A stretch of DNA of 64,000 nucleotides, taken from Yinghuangia soli (GTDB lineage Bacteria; Actinomycetota; Actinomycetes; Streptomycetales; Streptomycetaceae). The notes under the pieces are model-generated. The model saw nothing but the letters and a program-made list of their open reading frames with translations, was not told the DNA's origin and did no database searches. How positions within the stretch are numbered: position 1 is the stretch's first letter; every line of letters begins with the position of its first letter. Of the stretch, positions 44,376-54,334 are shown one piece after another. The position numbers and the translations under genes are program-made. Where the stretch lies: assembly GCF_021502675.1 (NCBI RefSeq), contig NZ_JAKFHA010000002.1:414199-478198 (forward strand). The letters are read 5' to 3'.

Positions 44376-45718
44376 GCGTCGATCGTATCCCCGGCCGGCT
44401 GTGCGGCAGCTCCGCCGACCGGCCGGCCGCGGTCCGCCGCGGGGTCGTCGCGCAGGTAGGCGGCGAGCCCGATGCCGGCCACCGCGATGGAGGCGACCGG
44501 TCCGGCGATCTGCGCGGTGACCGCCCAGAACACCGCGTCGCCGGGCAGGAAGAGGAGCGCTGCCATGGCACTTGCGCCGGCCGCCCACGACCAGGTGACC
44601 CACCGGTGCCGGTGCGCGGCGACCAGCGCGGGCTGCAGGACCTGCATCGCCATGAGGCCCACCGTGCCGAGCGCCAGCGCCGCCAAGGAGGTTCGGGACA
44701 GTTCGGCCTCGGCGCCGAAGAACACCCGGAGGATGTAAGGACCGAGGACCGCCGTCCCCACGACGCCGGCGAGGCCGATGCCGACGATGACCGCGAGGAC
44801 GGTCCGCACGCGGCGCTGCACGCCCGCCCGGTCGTGCCGCTCGACGCTCTCCACCAGGGACGGCAGCAGCACCGACTGCAGCGGGCTGAACAGGAACAGC
44901 GGGATGCGCGCGAGGACGAACGCCTGGGTCACCACCGCGGCCAGCGCGGCCTGTTCGGTGATCCGGCCGTTGACCACGATGGGTGCGACGTTCGCCATCG
45001 CCTGCATGAGCAGCGACGCACCCAGCAGCTGCGTCAGCCCGGCGCCGAGCGTCCGCGTGCTCGGCGCTTCCCCCGACCCGGCGGCCGGGGCCGCCGCGCC
45101 GGCCTCGGCCGCATCCTGCGGCGCCGGCCGCTTGAGGCACAGGAACCCGCCGGCCATCGCGAACGCCCCGCCGCACGCGAAGACCAGGCCGTAGAGCGTC
45201 GCGTCGGCGACCCCCGCGAGGTCCAGCGCCACCAGCGGCAGCAGCCGGGTGGCGCCTTCGAGCACCAGCGTCACCGCGTAGCCGGTGTACTGCCGGCGCC
45301 CGGCCAGCACGCCCCGGACCAGGGCGAGCGTGCCGTACGTCGCGATGCACACCATCAGGGCGAGCAGCAGGCCCCAGTTGTCCCGGAGCGGCCCCGACAC
45401 CAGGAAGGGCGAGGCCGCGCCGACGATCACCGCCGCCGCGGCCATGAGCAGGCCCCCGAGCCCGCACATGCGGCGGATGACGGTGCGCTGCGCGAGTCCC
45501 CGCGCCCGCGCCTCGCTCACCGCACGGTTGGTCTCCTGCTCGAGCGGGATGGCGATGCCCGGACCCACCACGTTGGCGAGCAGGTAGAGCATGCCGACCG
45601 CGCTCGCGTCGGCGGCGTCGAGCCTGCGTCCGGCGACCGCCAGCAGGTAGTACCCGGCGGCACCGATCAGCACCAGCCCGGCGGCGAGCTGCGTGGAGGA
45701 GCCGAACAACCGACGCAT
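44372..45718 (-). CDS. Wzx-like polysaccharide flippase
   Basis: A 448-aa membrane protein with about 12-14 helices in the MOP/polysaccharide-biosynthesis layout (two bundles of six, a loop near 205-225). Members move lipid-linked oligosaccharides across the inner membrane. Conserved substrate-specificity residues cannot be read by eye. ATG 45718 follows a weak site. It is tightly coupled to galE, 69 bp after the GT2 gene, in the galactofuranose-related operon. Confidence 0.83.
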   Translation of the reverse strand: MRRLFGSSTQLAAGLVLIGAAGYYLLAVAGRRLDAADASAVGMLYLLANVVGPGIAIPLEQETNRAVSEARARGLAQRTVIRRMCGLGGLLMAAAAVIVGAASPFLVSGPLRDNWGLLLALMVCIATYGTLALVRGVLAGRRQYTGYAVTLVLEGATRLLPLVALDLAGVADATLYGLVFACGGAFAMAGGFLCLKRPAPQDAAEAGAAAPAAGSGEAPSTRTLGAGLTQLLGASLLMQAMANVAPIVVNGRITEQAALAAVVTQAFVLARIPLFLFSPLQSVLLPSLVESVERHDRAGVQRRVRTVLAVIVGIGLAGVVGTAVLGPYILRVFFGAEAELSRTSLAALALGTVGLMAMQVLQPALVAAHRHRWVTWSWAAGASAMAALLFLPGDAVFWAVTAQIAGPVASIAVAGIGLAAYLRDDPAADRGRPVGGAAAQPAGDTIDA

Positions 45719-45787
45719 TCGCTCGGTCTCACTTCTCGGGAGGGGCCGACGCGGAGCCGACGCGGTGGGTCAGGTGTACCGGGCGGG

Positions 45788-46699
45788 TCAGGACTCGTGG
45801 ATGCGCTTGCTCGGTCCGAACGAGTGCCGCGAGAGGTTCTTCAGACCCACCTTGTGCTTGCTCTTCGCCGCACCGGGGATGCGGGTCAGGGCGTGCAGGC
45901 GCGAGGAGACGTGGAAGCGCGCGGCACGGGCGGCCCGCTTCCAGCCGAGCGCCTCCATTTCCTCGGAGATGCCCACGAAGTAGTTGCGCTCCTCGATGAA
46001 GCGCGTGCCGGCCATGGCCCGCCACGAGGAGTCGCTCGCCGCGTGGCGGCGGTACTGGAAGCACACCGTCTCGTCGACGATCATGTGCTCGCCGCGCATG
46101 ACCAGGTCGAGCACCAGGGCCAGGTCCTGCACCACGTCGAGGCCGGAGCGGAAGCCGACCTCCTTGACGATGTCGGTGCGCCAGACCAGCGACGGGAAGT
46201 ACAGCCAGTTGCCGCGCAGCAGGCTGTGCGCCAGGGCCTCGCCGCCCAGCACGCGCCGGCCGTGGACCTTCGGCATGTAGATGCGCTTCTTGGTGGCGTC
46301 GACGAGGTTGTTGGAGACCTTGTCGTCGCCGTCGATGACCTCGACACCCGGCTGGATGATGCCGGCCGTGGGGAACGCGGCGTACGCGGCCTTGACCGCG
46401 GCGACGTACTGCGGGAGCAGGAGGTCGTCCGCGCCCATCATCACCATGAGGTCGTACTCGGCCATGCCGATGCACTTCTGGTAATTCAGGTTGGCGCCCA
46501 GGTTCTTCTCGTTGCGGAAGTACCGGATGCGCTTGTCGTCGAGCGACTCGAACCAGCCCGGGATGCTGTCGTCGGGGTAGCCGTCGTCCACGACCGTCAG
46601 ACGCCAGTCGGGGTCGGTCTGGGCGATGACGCTGCGGACGGTCGCCTGCATGAGGCCGACGTCGCCGTAGTACGGCAGCATGATGTCGATCGTCGCCAT
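45788..46699 (-). CDS. Family 2 glycosyltransferase
   Basis: A 303-aa GT-A glycosyltransferase: MATIDIMLPYYGDVGLMQATVRSVIAQT, the nucleotide-binding VVDDGYPDDS, the DxD equivalent GADD (near 89-92), and a C-terminal helical region. It is inverting by family and probably transfers a sugar from a UDP-hexose to a lipid-linked acceptor. No membrane helix. It lies 48 bp downstream of glf; the acceptor and sugar are unknown, but Galf is an obvious candidate. The weak site precedes ATG 46699. Confidence 0.9.
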   Translation of the reverse strand: MATIDIMLPYYGDVGLMQATVRSVIAQTDPDWRLTVVDDGYPDDSIPGWFESLDDKRIRYFRNEKNLGANLNYQKCIGMAEYDLMVMMGADDLLLPQYVAAVKAAYAAFPTAGIIQPGVEVIDGDDKVSNNLVDATKKRIYMPKVHGRRVLGGEALAHSLLRGNWLYFPSLVWRTDIVKEVGFRSGLDVVQDLALVLDLVMRGEHMIVDETVCFQYRRHAASDSSWRAMAGTRFIEERNYFVGISEEMEALGWKRAARAARFHVSSRLHALTRIPGAAKSKHKVGLKNLSRHSFGPSKRIHES

Positions 46700-46747
46700 G
46701 TCGAGCGGGGCCTTTCTAGAGGGTGGTCGGGAAGGTGCCGGGCCGCA

Positions 46748-48459
<1,712 letters not shown>

Positions 48460-48810
48460 ATGAGACTCACTGTTCTGACGGCCGTTACCGGCTTGCTTGT
48501 ACTGGTGTTCATTTTCGAGCTGCTGAGGCGACGACAACTCCGCGAGAAATACGCGGTGCTGTGGCTGAGCGTCGGGATCGTGATCGTTCCCCTCGGTCTC
48601 TTCCCGCGGCTGCTCGACGGCATCGCGTCGAGTGTGGGCGTGGCCTACGGCATCAGCCTCGTCCTGTTCCTCGGCATCGTCTTCCTGCTGCTGGTCTGCA
48701 TACACCTGAGCTGGGAGGCGTCCCGGCTCGAGGAAGAGACCCGCACGCTGGCGGAGGAAGTCGCCCTCATCAAGACCGAGATGTCGAAGCGGGAACACAG
48801 CAATGATTAA
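48460..48810 (+). CDS. DUF2304 membrane protein
   Basis: A 116-aa protein with three membrane helices (about 2-22, 33-52 and 62-82) and a charged coiled C-terminus (EEETRTLAEEVALIKTEMSKRE). This matches DUF2304 proteins, which accompany glycosyltransferases of the DPM1 type and may anchor them. The start is ATG 48460; a longer in-frame extension to 48253 has no ribosome binding site. It overlaps the glycosyltransferase gene by 8 nt. Confidence 0.85.
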   Translation: MRLTVLTAVTGLLVLVFIFELLRRRQLREKYAVLWLSVGIVIVPLGLFPRLLDGIASSVGVAYGISLVLFLGIVFLLLVCIHLSWEASRLEEETRTLAEEVALIKTEMSKREHSND

Positions 48811-49504
48811 TGGGAAGCGCGTCCTGGTCATCGTCCCGGCCTGGGAGGAGGCCGAGTCGATAGGCGACACGGTCCGGGAGATCATCGACGTCCTCCCGGA
48901 GGTCGACGTCCTGGTGGTCGACGACGGTTCGACCGACCGGACTTCCGACATAGCCCGGGAAGCGGGCGCGACGGTCACGCGGCTGCCGTACAACCTCGGC
49001 GTCGGCGGCGCGATGCGCCTGGGCTACCTGTACGCGAAGACCCAGGGCTACGACGTCGCGGTGCAGATCGACGCGGACGGCCAGCACGACCCGCGGTACC
49101 TGCCCAAGCTCGTCGATCGGTTGGACGAGTCGGCGCTGGTCATCGGCGCCCGGTTCGCCGGCGAGGGCGACTACACGGTGCGCGGCCCGCGCAAGTGGTC
49201 GATGCTGCTGCTGTCGTTCGTGCTCTCGAAGCTGGCGAAGCGCAAGCTGACCGACACCACGTCGGGCTTCCGGGCCTGCAACCGCGACCTCATCGAGCTG
49301 TTCGCGTCCTGGTACCCGGTCGAGTACCTCGGCGACACGGTCGAGACGACGGTGCGCGTGATCCGCCTCGGCTACAAGATCGAGCAGGTGCCGGTGGCGA
49401 TGCGCCCCCGCGCCGGCGGTACGCCGAGCCAGTCCCCGGCCCGCGCGATGATCTACTTGGGCCGCGCGATCATGACGCTTCTGCTCGCCCTCAACCGCCG
49501 GTAA
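48803..49504 (+). CDS. DPM1-like family 2 glycosyltransferase
   Basis: A 233-aa GT2 enzyme with VLVIVPAWEEAESIGDTV, VVDDGSTDRT, QIDADGQHDP (metal-binding DxD near 90-93), and GSRF-like region RFAGEGDY. The C-terminus is basic and amphipathic but has no full membrane helix. It resembles polyprenyl-phosphate-hexose synthases such as DolP-mannose synthase; sugar is unknown. The preceding DUF2304 protein is likely its membrane partner. ATG 48803 overlaps it. Confidence 0.88.
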   Translation: MINGKRVLVIVPAWEEAESIGDTVREIIDVLPEVDVLVVDDGSTDRTSDIAREAGATVTRLPYNLGVGGAMRLGYLYAKTQGYDVAVQIDADGQHDPRYLPKLVDRLDESALVIGARFAGEGDYTVRGPRKWSMLLLSFVLSKLAKRKLTDTTSGFRACNRDLIELFASWYPVEYLGDTVETTVRVIRLGYKIEQVPVAMRPRAGGTPSQSPARAMIYLGRAIMTLLLALNRR

Positions 49505-49518
49505 GGCCACGCCGCGGT

Positions 49519-49557
49519 CCCGGTGGGCGGAGCGCCGCCGCCAACCGCCCCACCGGG
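49519..49557 (+). terminator. Hairpin after the DPM1-like gene
   Basis: CCCGGTGGGCGG (49519-49530) pairs with 49545-49557, with one extra C in the second arm. It lies between the GT2 stop and the PIG-L start and may partially separate two transcripts. Confidence 0.55.
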
Positions 49558-49582
49558 CACGTCGTGCCGCCAGGAGATCCAC

Positions 49583-51022
49583 TTGCCAGCGCATTTCGAA
49601 CCGCCGTACGGCCAGGGGGATTCGGGCGGACGCCCCGGCAGCACCGGCGATGCGGCGTTCCGCCCGGCCCGCCGGACCGTGCTCGCCGCACTCGGCGCCG
49701 CCCTTCCGCTCTCCGCGGTGCTCGCCGGCTGCGCGGACGACGGGGACGGCGCGCAGCCGGATCCGGCGGTGCCGCCCCGGCCGGGCGACCGGGTCCTCAA
49801 CGTGGTCGCGCACCACGACGACGACCTGCTCTTCCTCAGCCCGAACCTGATCCAGGACCTGCAGTCCGGCGCGCATGTGCGCTCGATGTACTTCGTCGCC
49901 TCGGACTACCGCAAGTACCCGCAGTACATGAAGGACCGCGAGGAAGGCGTCCGGCAGGCCTACGCGTTGGCCCTCGGGCGGAAGCCCTCGGAGTGGCGGT
50001 TCGAGCCCTACGCGGCGGGCGGCGTGCAGGCCACGCTGTGGAAGCTGGGCGACAACGTCTCCATCCTGGAGACCCGGATCCCCGACGGGTTCCGCAAGAC
50101 GCCGCTGGGCGCCGAGCGCCTGTGGGCGCTGTACGCGGAGAACAAGACCATCGCCACGCGGCCCGGCGACACGTTCCCCGAGCAGAAGGTGAACCGCGAC
50201 GCGCTCGTGCGGTACCTGCACGAGGTGGTCGCCGAGTACCGGCCCACGGTGCTCAACACCTTGGACCCGACCGCCGACCTGCAGGGCACGCCGGACGCCC
50301 AAGGCGGCTTCCACCAGGACCACATCGCGGTGTCCCGGCTGGTCATATTCGCGTTCGAAGGCCGGCCCGGCGCGCCGCAGATCAACTACTTCCGCGACTA
50401 CACGATCGACGGCGCTCCGGCAAACCTCGCCAAGGCCCAGGCGAAGCTCAAGGCCAAGTACTTCCACAAGTACACCGAGCACGACTCGGACGCGGCCTCG
50501 AACAAGGCCTACGACCCGTGGCTCGAACGGCTGTACCAGGTCGATGCGGCCTGGACCGGCGACCTGGTCATCCCGCTGCCCGCTCGCCTGGACGGCGCGG
50601 CGCGGCCGGCACCCGTCATCGGCCAGGCCTACCGGGTGGTGAACCGCGAGACCGGCCTCGAACTGGCGCTGCCCGCAGGCCCGCCAGGGTCCGCGGCGAC
50701 CGTGGAGGCAGCCTCCGCCGCCGCATCGCACCGCGTCGTCGTGCAAGCGGTGCGGCGCGGCTGGGCGCTTTTCTCCGCGGACGGGCTGTGCCTGGAGATC
50801 CCGGCAGGTGCGCGCGAGCCGCTGCGTACTCCCGCCATGGGCACGCCCGACCTGGAGCCGCACCAGTCCGTGCGGCTGCACGGCACCGCCGAGGGCGGCC
50901 ACGAGCTGGTGTTCGCGCATTCCGGACTGGCCTTGGCAGTCCGCACCGAGGGCGGTACGCCGACCCTGGTCCAGGCCTCCGGGGGCGCCGCGCGGCGGTG
51001 GGATTTCCGCCCGCTAGCGTGA
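49583..51022 (+). CDS. Lipoprotein PIG-L deacetylase with lectin domain
   Basis: A 479-aa protein. The N-terminus has RRTVLAALG followed by the lipobox LAGC, indicating a Tat-dependent lipoprotein. The PIG-L domain (about 60-290) carries AHHDDDLLF in place of AHPDDE, plus HQDHI-type zinc ligand. The C-terminal ~130 residues form a trefoil-like repeat resembling a ricin-type lectin. It is a paralogue of the PIG-L protein at 37396. TTG 49583 is chosen because AGGAGA lies five nt upstream; an in-frame ATG at 49523 has no site. It likely deacetylates a surface polysaccharide. Confidence 0.85.
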   Translation: MPAHFEPPYGQGDSGGRPGSTGDAAFRPARRTVLAALGAALPLSAVLAGCADDGDGAQPDPAVPPRPGDRVLNVVAHHDDDLLFLSPNLIQDLQSGAHVRSMYFVASDYRKYPQYMKDREEGVRQAYALALGRKPSEWRFEPYAAGGVQATLWKLGDNVSILETRIPDGFRKTPLGAERLWALYAENKTIATRPGDTFPEQKVNRDALVRYLHEVVAEYRPTVLNTLDPTADLQGTPDAQGGFHQDHIAVSRLVIFAFEGRPGAPQINYFRDYTIDGAPANLAKAQAKLKAKYFHKYTEHDSDAASNKAYDPWLERLYQVDAAWTGDLVIPLPARLDGAARPAPVIGQAYRVVNRETGLELALPAGPPGSAATVEAASAAASHRVVVQAVRRGWALFSADGLCLEIPAGAREPLRTPAMGTPDLEPHQSVRLHGTAEGGHELVFAHSGLALAVRTEGGTPTLVQASGGAARRWDFRPLA

Positions 51023-51069
51023 GTGCCAGGTCCGTCCGAGCCCGTCGAGTGGATTGAACAGGTTAGCCG

Positions 51070-53136
51070 GTGACTGTCTTGAAGGAACTGCCGGACGCGC
51101 GCGTCCAGGCCCCGGCCGGCACCGGGCCGGGACGCCGCGCGCACTGGGTGCGGGTCCTCGTGGTCCTGCTGCTGTGCTGGCTGGTCCCGGTCGCGGCGTA
51201 CGCGCTGAAGGCCGCGGTGATCCTGCCGGTCCTCATGCTCGTCGCGACCGCGTCGCTGCTGCGCGGCGGCCGCACGATGCTGGACCGCCTGGTGTTCGCG
51301 GGCGTCCTGCTGGTCGCGGCGACCTGCCTGTTCACCCTGGCCGCCTCGGTATGGCCGTGGGGGCTGCATCCCGTGGCACTGGCCGGGACCGGGTTCACGA
51401 TCCTGCTCGGCATCGCGCTGGCGACCGGGCGGCGCCCGGAATCCGCCCGCGCCGGCGGCCTGCCCGACCTGATGACGCTGGCCGTCTGGGCCGGCTTCAG
51501 CGTGCTCCTGGCGATCCCGTTCCTGACCCGGGACGCGGTCGGCCGGCTGTCCCTGGTGGTGGCCGGCGAGGACCTGACCCGGCACTACTTCATCATCGAC
51601 GGCATCCGCGAAGTAGGCGGCTACACCTTCCAGAACAAGGCCGACCTGGCGGTGACGGTCAAGGAGAACTTCCTGGCCTACCCGCAGGGCAGCCACATGG
51701 TGTCCGCGGTGCTGGAGAACTTCGTGTGGTCGTCGACCGGCCGCGTCGGCACCGGGGCCTCGGTCGACCTGTACATCTTCTTCTACGCGGCGTCGCTGGC
51801 GCTGCTGTGCCTCGCCGTGGTGTGGGGGATCCGCTGGGTCGCCGGCCCGTCCGCGTCCGTCTGGCGGTTCCTGCCGGTCGCCGTCGCGGCGGCCGCCTAC
51901 TTGTTCTTCGGCGACGCCACCGCGATGTTCCTGCGCGGGTTCTTCAGCGAGTTCGCCGGACTGGGCCTGCTGGCGGTGTTCGCCGCCCTCACCATGCGCC
52001 CGGTGCAGCGCAGCCGCGAGCAATTGCTGCTGCTCGCCGCACTGTTGGTGTCCATCGCGTTCACCTACTACCTGTTCCTGCCCGCGGCCGGGCTCATGAC
52101 GCTGTACTGGCTGGCCGCGAACCGCACGCGCGTGCTCGAAATCCGGTGGTGGGCCGCCGTGACCGCGGTGGCGACCGCCGTTCTGGTGGCGCTGCCGATC
52201 GTCGTCAACCTGAGCGAGAGCAAGGCCGAAGAGCTCAACGCCATGGGCGGCATCAGCCCGGTCAACCGCCACCTGCTCTACCTGCTGCTGTTCGTGGTGG
52301 GCATCGGGTTCGCGGCCCGCCGCACATGGCGGCATCCGGTCCGGCGCACGGCCGGTATCTGGCTCGTGCTGACCGCGGGTGCGGGAGCGGGGCTGTACCT
52401 GTATCAGTCGTTCGTCCTGGACGAGACCAGCTACTACTTCGAGAAGGTCCTGCACCAGCTGATCATCGTGGCGCTGGTGGCACTCGGCACGACCCGCATC
52501 GTGGTGCCGGCGTGGGGGCGCCGCGGCCGGACCGGCATCGCGGCGGTCGCGACCGGGCCGTGGACCGCACTGGCGCTCGTCCCGTGCATCGGCGTCGCGT
52601 TCCTGCTGACCGCGGGCCCGGACCGGCCGGTGTGGCGCAAGCCGCCAGGCACCATGAGCTGGGGCGAGGCCTACGAGCGGGGCAAGATGGCCCATCCCGG
52701 GCCGGCCGAGGCGGTGGCCGCCGTCCTGGACGCCCTGCCCGCCAAGCCCTCCCCGGAAGACCGCGCGAACGTGGTCCAGCTGAGCGGCGAGGACTGGCAG
52801 CGCAACTACTTCGGCAACCAGTGGACCGGCGCCCTGTCGCGGACGTACGGCAAGTCCTGGCCGTCATGGCCGACCCGCGGCGCGCAGGACACCCCGGAGC
52901 AACTGCGGGCGCGTATCGCCGACCAGGGCGGCAAGCCGCTGCGCTACTTCACCGACGACCCGGTGACGCTCCGGACCCTGCAGGAGATCCGCCGGGATTC
53001 CCCCGGGGTCGACCTGGAGGTGCTGTTCAGCCCGATCGGCGCCTGCGGCTACGACTTCGCGGTGGTCCCCGCCCCGGCTCCCGGGGCGCCGATCGCCCCC
53101 GCCCCCGAGGCGACGGCCGACCAGCGCTGCGCGTGA
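51070..53136 (+). CDS. Polytopic membrane glycosyltransferase-like protein
   Basis: A 688-aa protein with about 12-13 membrane helices and a ~160-residue exported C-terminus. The SVWPWGLHPV, REVGGYTF and TSYYFEKVLHQL segments match the paralogue at 39509-41659 at equivalent positions, with about the same length. It is probably a GT-C-type transferase or a related membrane enzyme acting on a lipid-linked polymer. GTG 51070 follows AGGTTAG. Its PIG-L partner is 47 bp upstream, so the same pair is present twice in the window. Confidence 0.8.
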   Translation: MTVLKELPDARVQAPAGTGPGRRAHWVRVLVVLLLCWLVPVAAYALKAAVILPVLMLVATASLLRGGRTMLDRLVFAGVLLVAATCLFTLAASVWPWGLHPVALAGTGFTILLGIALATGRRPESARAGGLPDLMTLAVWAGFSVLLAIPFLTRDAVGRLSLVVAGEDLTRHYFIIDGIREVGGYTFQNKADLAVTVKENFLAYPQGSHMVSAVLENFVWSSTGRVGTGASVDLYIFFYAASLALLCLAVVWGIRWVAGPSASVWRFLPVAVAAAAYLFFGDATAMFLRGFFSEFAGLGLLAVFAALTMRPVQRSREQLLLLAALLVSIAFTYYLFLPAAGLMTLYWLAANRTRVLEIRWWAAVTAVATAVLVALPIVVNLSESKAEELNAMGGISPVNRHLLYLLLFVVGIGFAARRTWRHPVRRTAGIWLVLTAGAGAGLYLYQSFVLDETSYYFEKVLHQLIIVALVALGTTRIVVPAWGRRGRTGIAAVATGPWTALALVPCIGVAFLLTAGPDRPVWRKPPGTMSWGEAYERGKMAHPGPAEAVAAVLDALPAKPSPEDRANVVQLSGEDWQRNYFGNQWTGALSRTYGKSWPSWPTRGAQDTPEQLRARIADQGGKPLRYFTDDPVTLRTLQEIRRDSPGVDLEVLFSPIGACGYDFAVVPAPAPGAPIAPAPEATADQRCA

Positions 53137-53141
53137 CCGGA

Positions 53142-53170
53142 GTCCGGCGGGCCGCAGCGGCCTGCCGGAC
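53142..53170. terminator. Bidirectional hairpin
   Basis: GTCCGGC-G-GGCCGC pairs with GCGGCC-T-GCCGGAC (53142-53155 and 53157-53170) with a single-A loop and one mismatch. It lies between two convergent genes that end at 53136 and 53180. Confidence 0.75.
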
Positions 53171-53179
53171 ACCCGGGCG

Positions 53180-54334
53180 TCAGCGGTGGACCAGGTCGAA
53201 GACCTTCTCCCAGCGCGCCACGACCGCCTCGGGCGAGAAGCGCCCGACGTCCGCGCGGGCCCGTGCGCCGAGTTCGGCGCGCCGGTCCGCATCGGACAGC
53301 AGCGCGTCCAAGTGGTCGGCGAACTGCCGGGTGTTGCCGGTGACCGCGAGCAGGCCGTCCACGCCGTCCCGGACGATTTCGCGGACCCCGGGGGCGCAGT
53401 CGAAGGCCACCGACGGCAGCCCGCAGGCCATCGCCTCCAGGAGGGACAGCGGGAACCCTTCGGCGCGGGAGGCGAGCGCGAACACCGAGCCGGCCTTCAG
53501 CGCGCCCTCGACGTCGGAGGTCTGGCCGGCGAAGTCGACGCTCGCCGCGATGCCGAGGTCCGCGGCCTGCTTGCGCAGGTTCGCCTCCTCGCCGCCGGTG
53601 CCGTGGATGCGCAGCGTCCAGTCCGGGTGCCGGCCGCAGATCCGGGCCCAGGAGTCCAGCAGCAGGTCGTAGCCCTTTTCGTAGGACAGCCGGCCCAGGC
53701 TGACCACCGTCTTCGCACTGCCGTCGGCCGGCTCGGCGGGCTCCAGCGGCATCGGGTTGGGCATGTAGCCGACGTTGGTGAGGCCGTCCACGGCCCAGGC
53801 GTCGGCGTCCTCGTGGGTGAGCAGCAGCAGGCGGTCCGCGTTCGCGAAGAAGCGCTTGACCCGGGCGTAGCGGCCGGAGGCGCGGGTGGCCTCGTACGAC
53901 TCGTGCGACATCGCCACGACCGGCAGCCCCGCGGTGTCCGCGAGCGCCACCCATTCCATCGCCCAGACCTGCGCGACCACGATCACCGAGTCCGCGGGTG
54001 CGGCGCGGAAGACCCGGGTGAGCTCGTCCGCGGCGGCCCGCATGCCCGCGTCGCGCTTCATCTGCCGGGCCCGGGCCTTCAGGTTGGCGTGCTGCCACGG
54101 GCGCCGCGCGCGCCAGGCGGGCGGCGGGTGCTCGGTGTACAAGGTGCGGGTGGTGTACGGCAGTTCGGCACCGTAGTCGGCACGTGTCCCGGCCGGGGTG
54201 ATGCCGATGATCTCGATGCGGTGGCCGGCGGCGGCCAGCAGCCGGGCGATGTGGTCGGCCCAGCGGGTGAGGCCGCCCATCTCGTCGACGCTGTTGCACA
54301 CGATGTAGACGTTGCGTCCGCCGCTGGTCGTCAT
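53180..54334 (-). CDS. Family 4 glycosyltransferase
   Basis: A 384-aa GT-B enzyme. The N-domain contains the GG(L) loop SVDEMGGLTRW (15-25); the C-domain shows SLGRLSYEKGYDLLLDSW, HGTGGEE and the EGFPLSLLEAMACG retaining-GT signature (near 296-310). It transfers a sugar from a nucleotide sugar in the cytoplasm. ATG 54334 overlaps the upstream TagF-like stop by 4 nt, so they are translationally coupled and probably act on the same polymer. Confidence 0.92.
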   Translation of the reverse strand: MTTSGGRNVYIVCNSVDEMGGLTRWADHIARLLAAAGHRIEIIGITPAGTRADYGAELPYTTRTLYTEHPPPAWRARRPWQHANLKARARQMKRDAGMRAAADELTRVFRAAPADSVIVVAQVWAMEWVALADTAGLPVVAMSHESYEATRASGRYARVKRFFANADRLLLLTHEDADAWAVDGLTNVGYMPNPMPLEPAEPADGSAKTVVSLGRLSYEKGYDLLLDSWARICGRHPDWTLRIHGTGGEEANLRKQAADLGIAASVDFAGQTSDVEGALKAGSVFALASRAEGFPLSLLEAMACGLPSVAFDCAPGVREIVRDGVDGLLAVTGNTRQFADHLDALLSDADRRAELGARARADVGRFSPEAVVARWEKVFDLVHR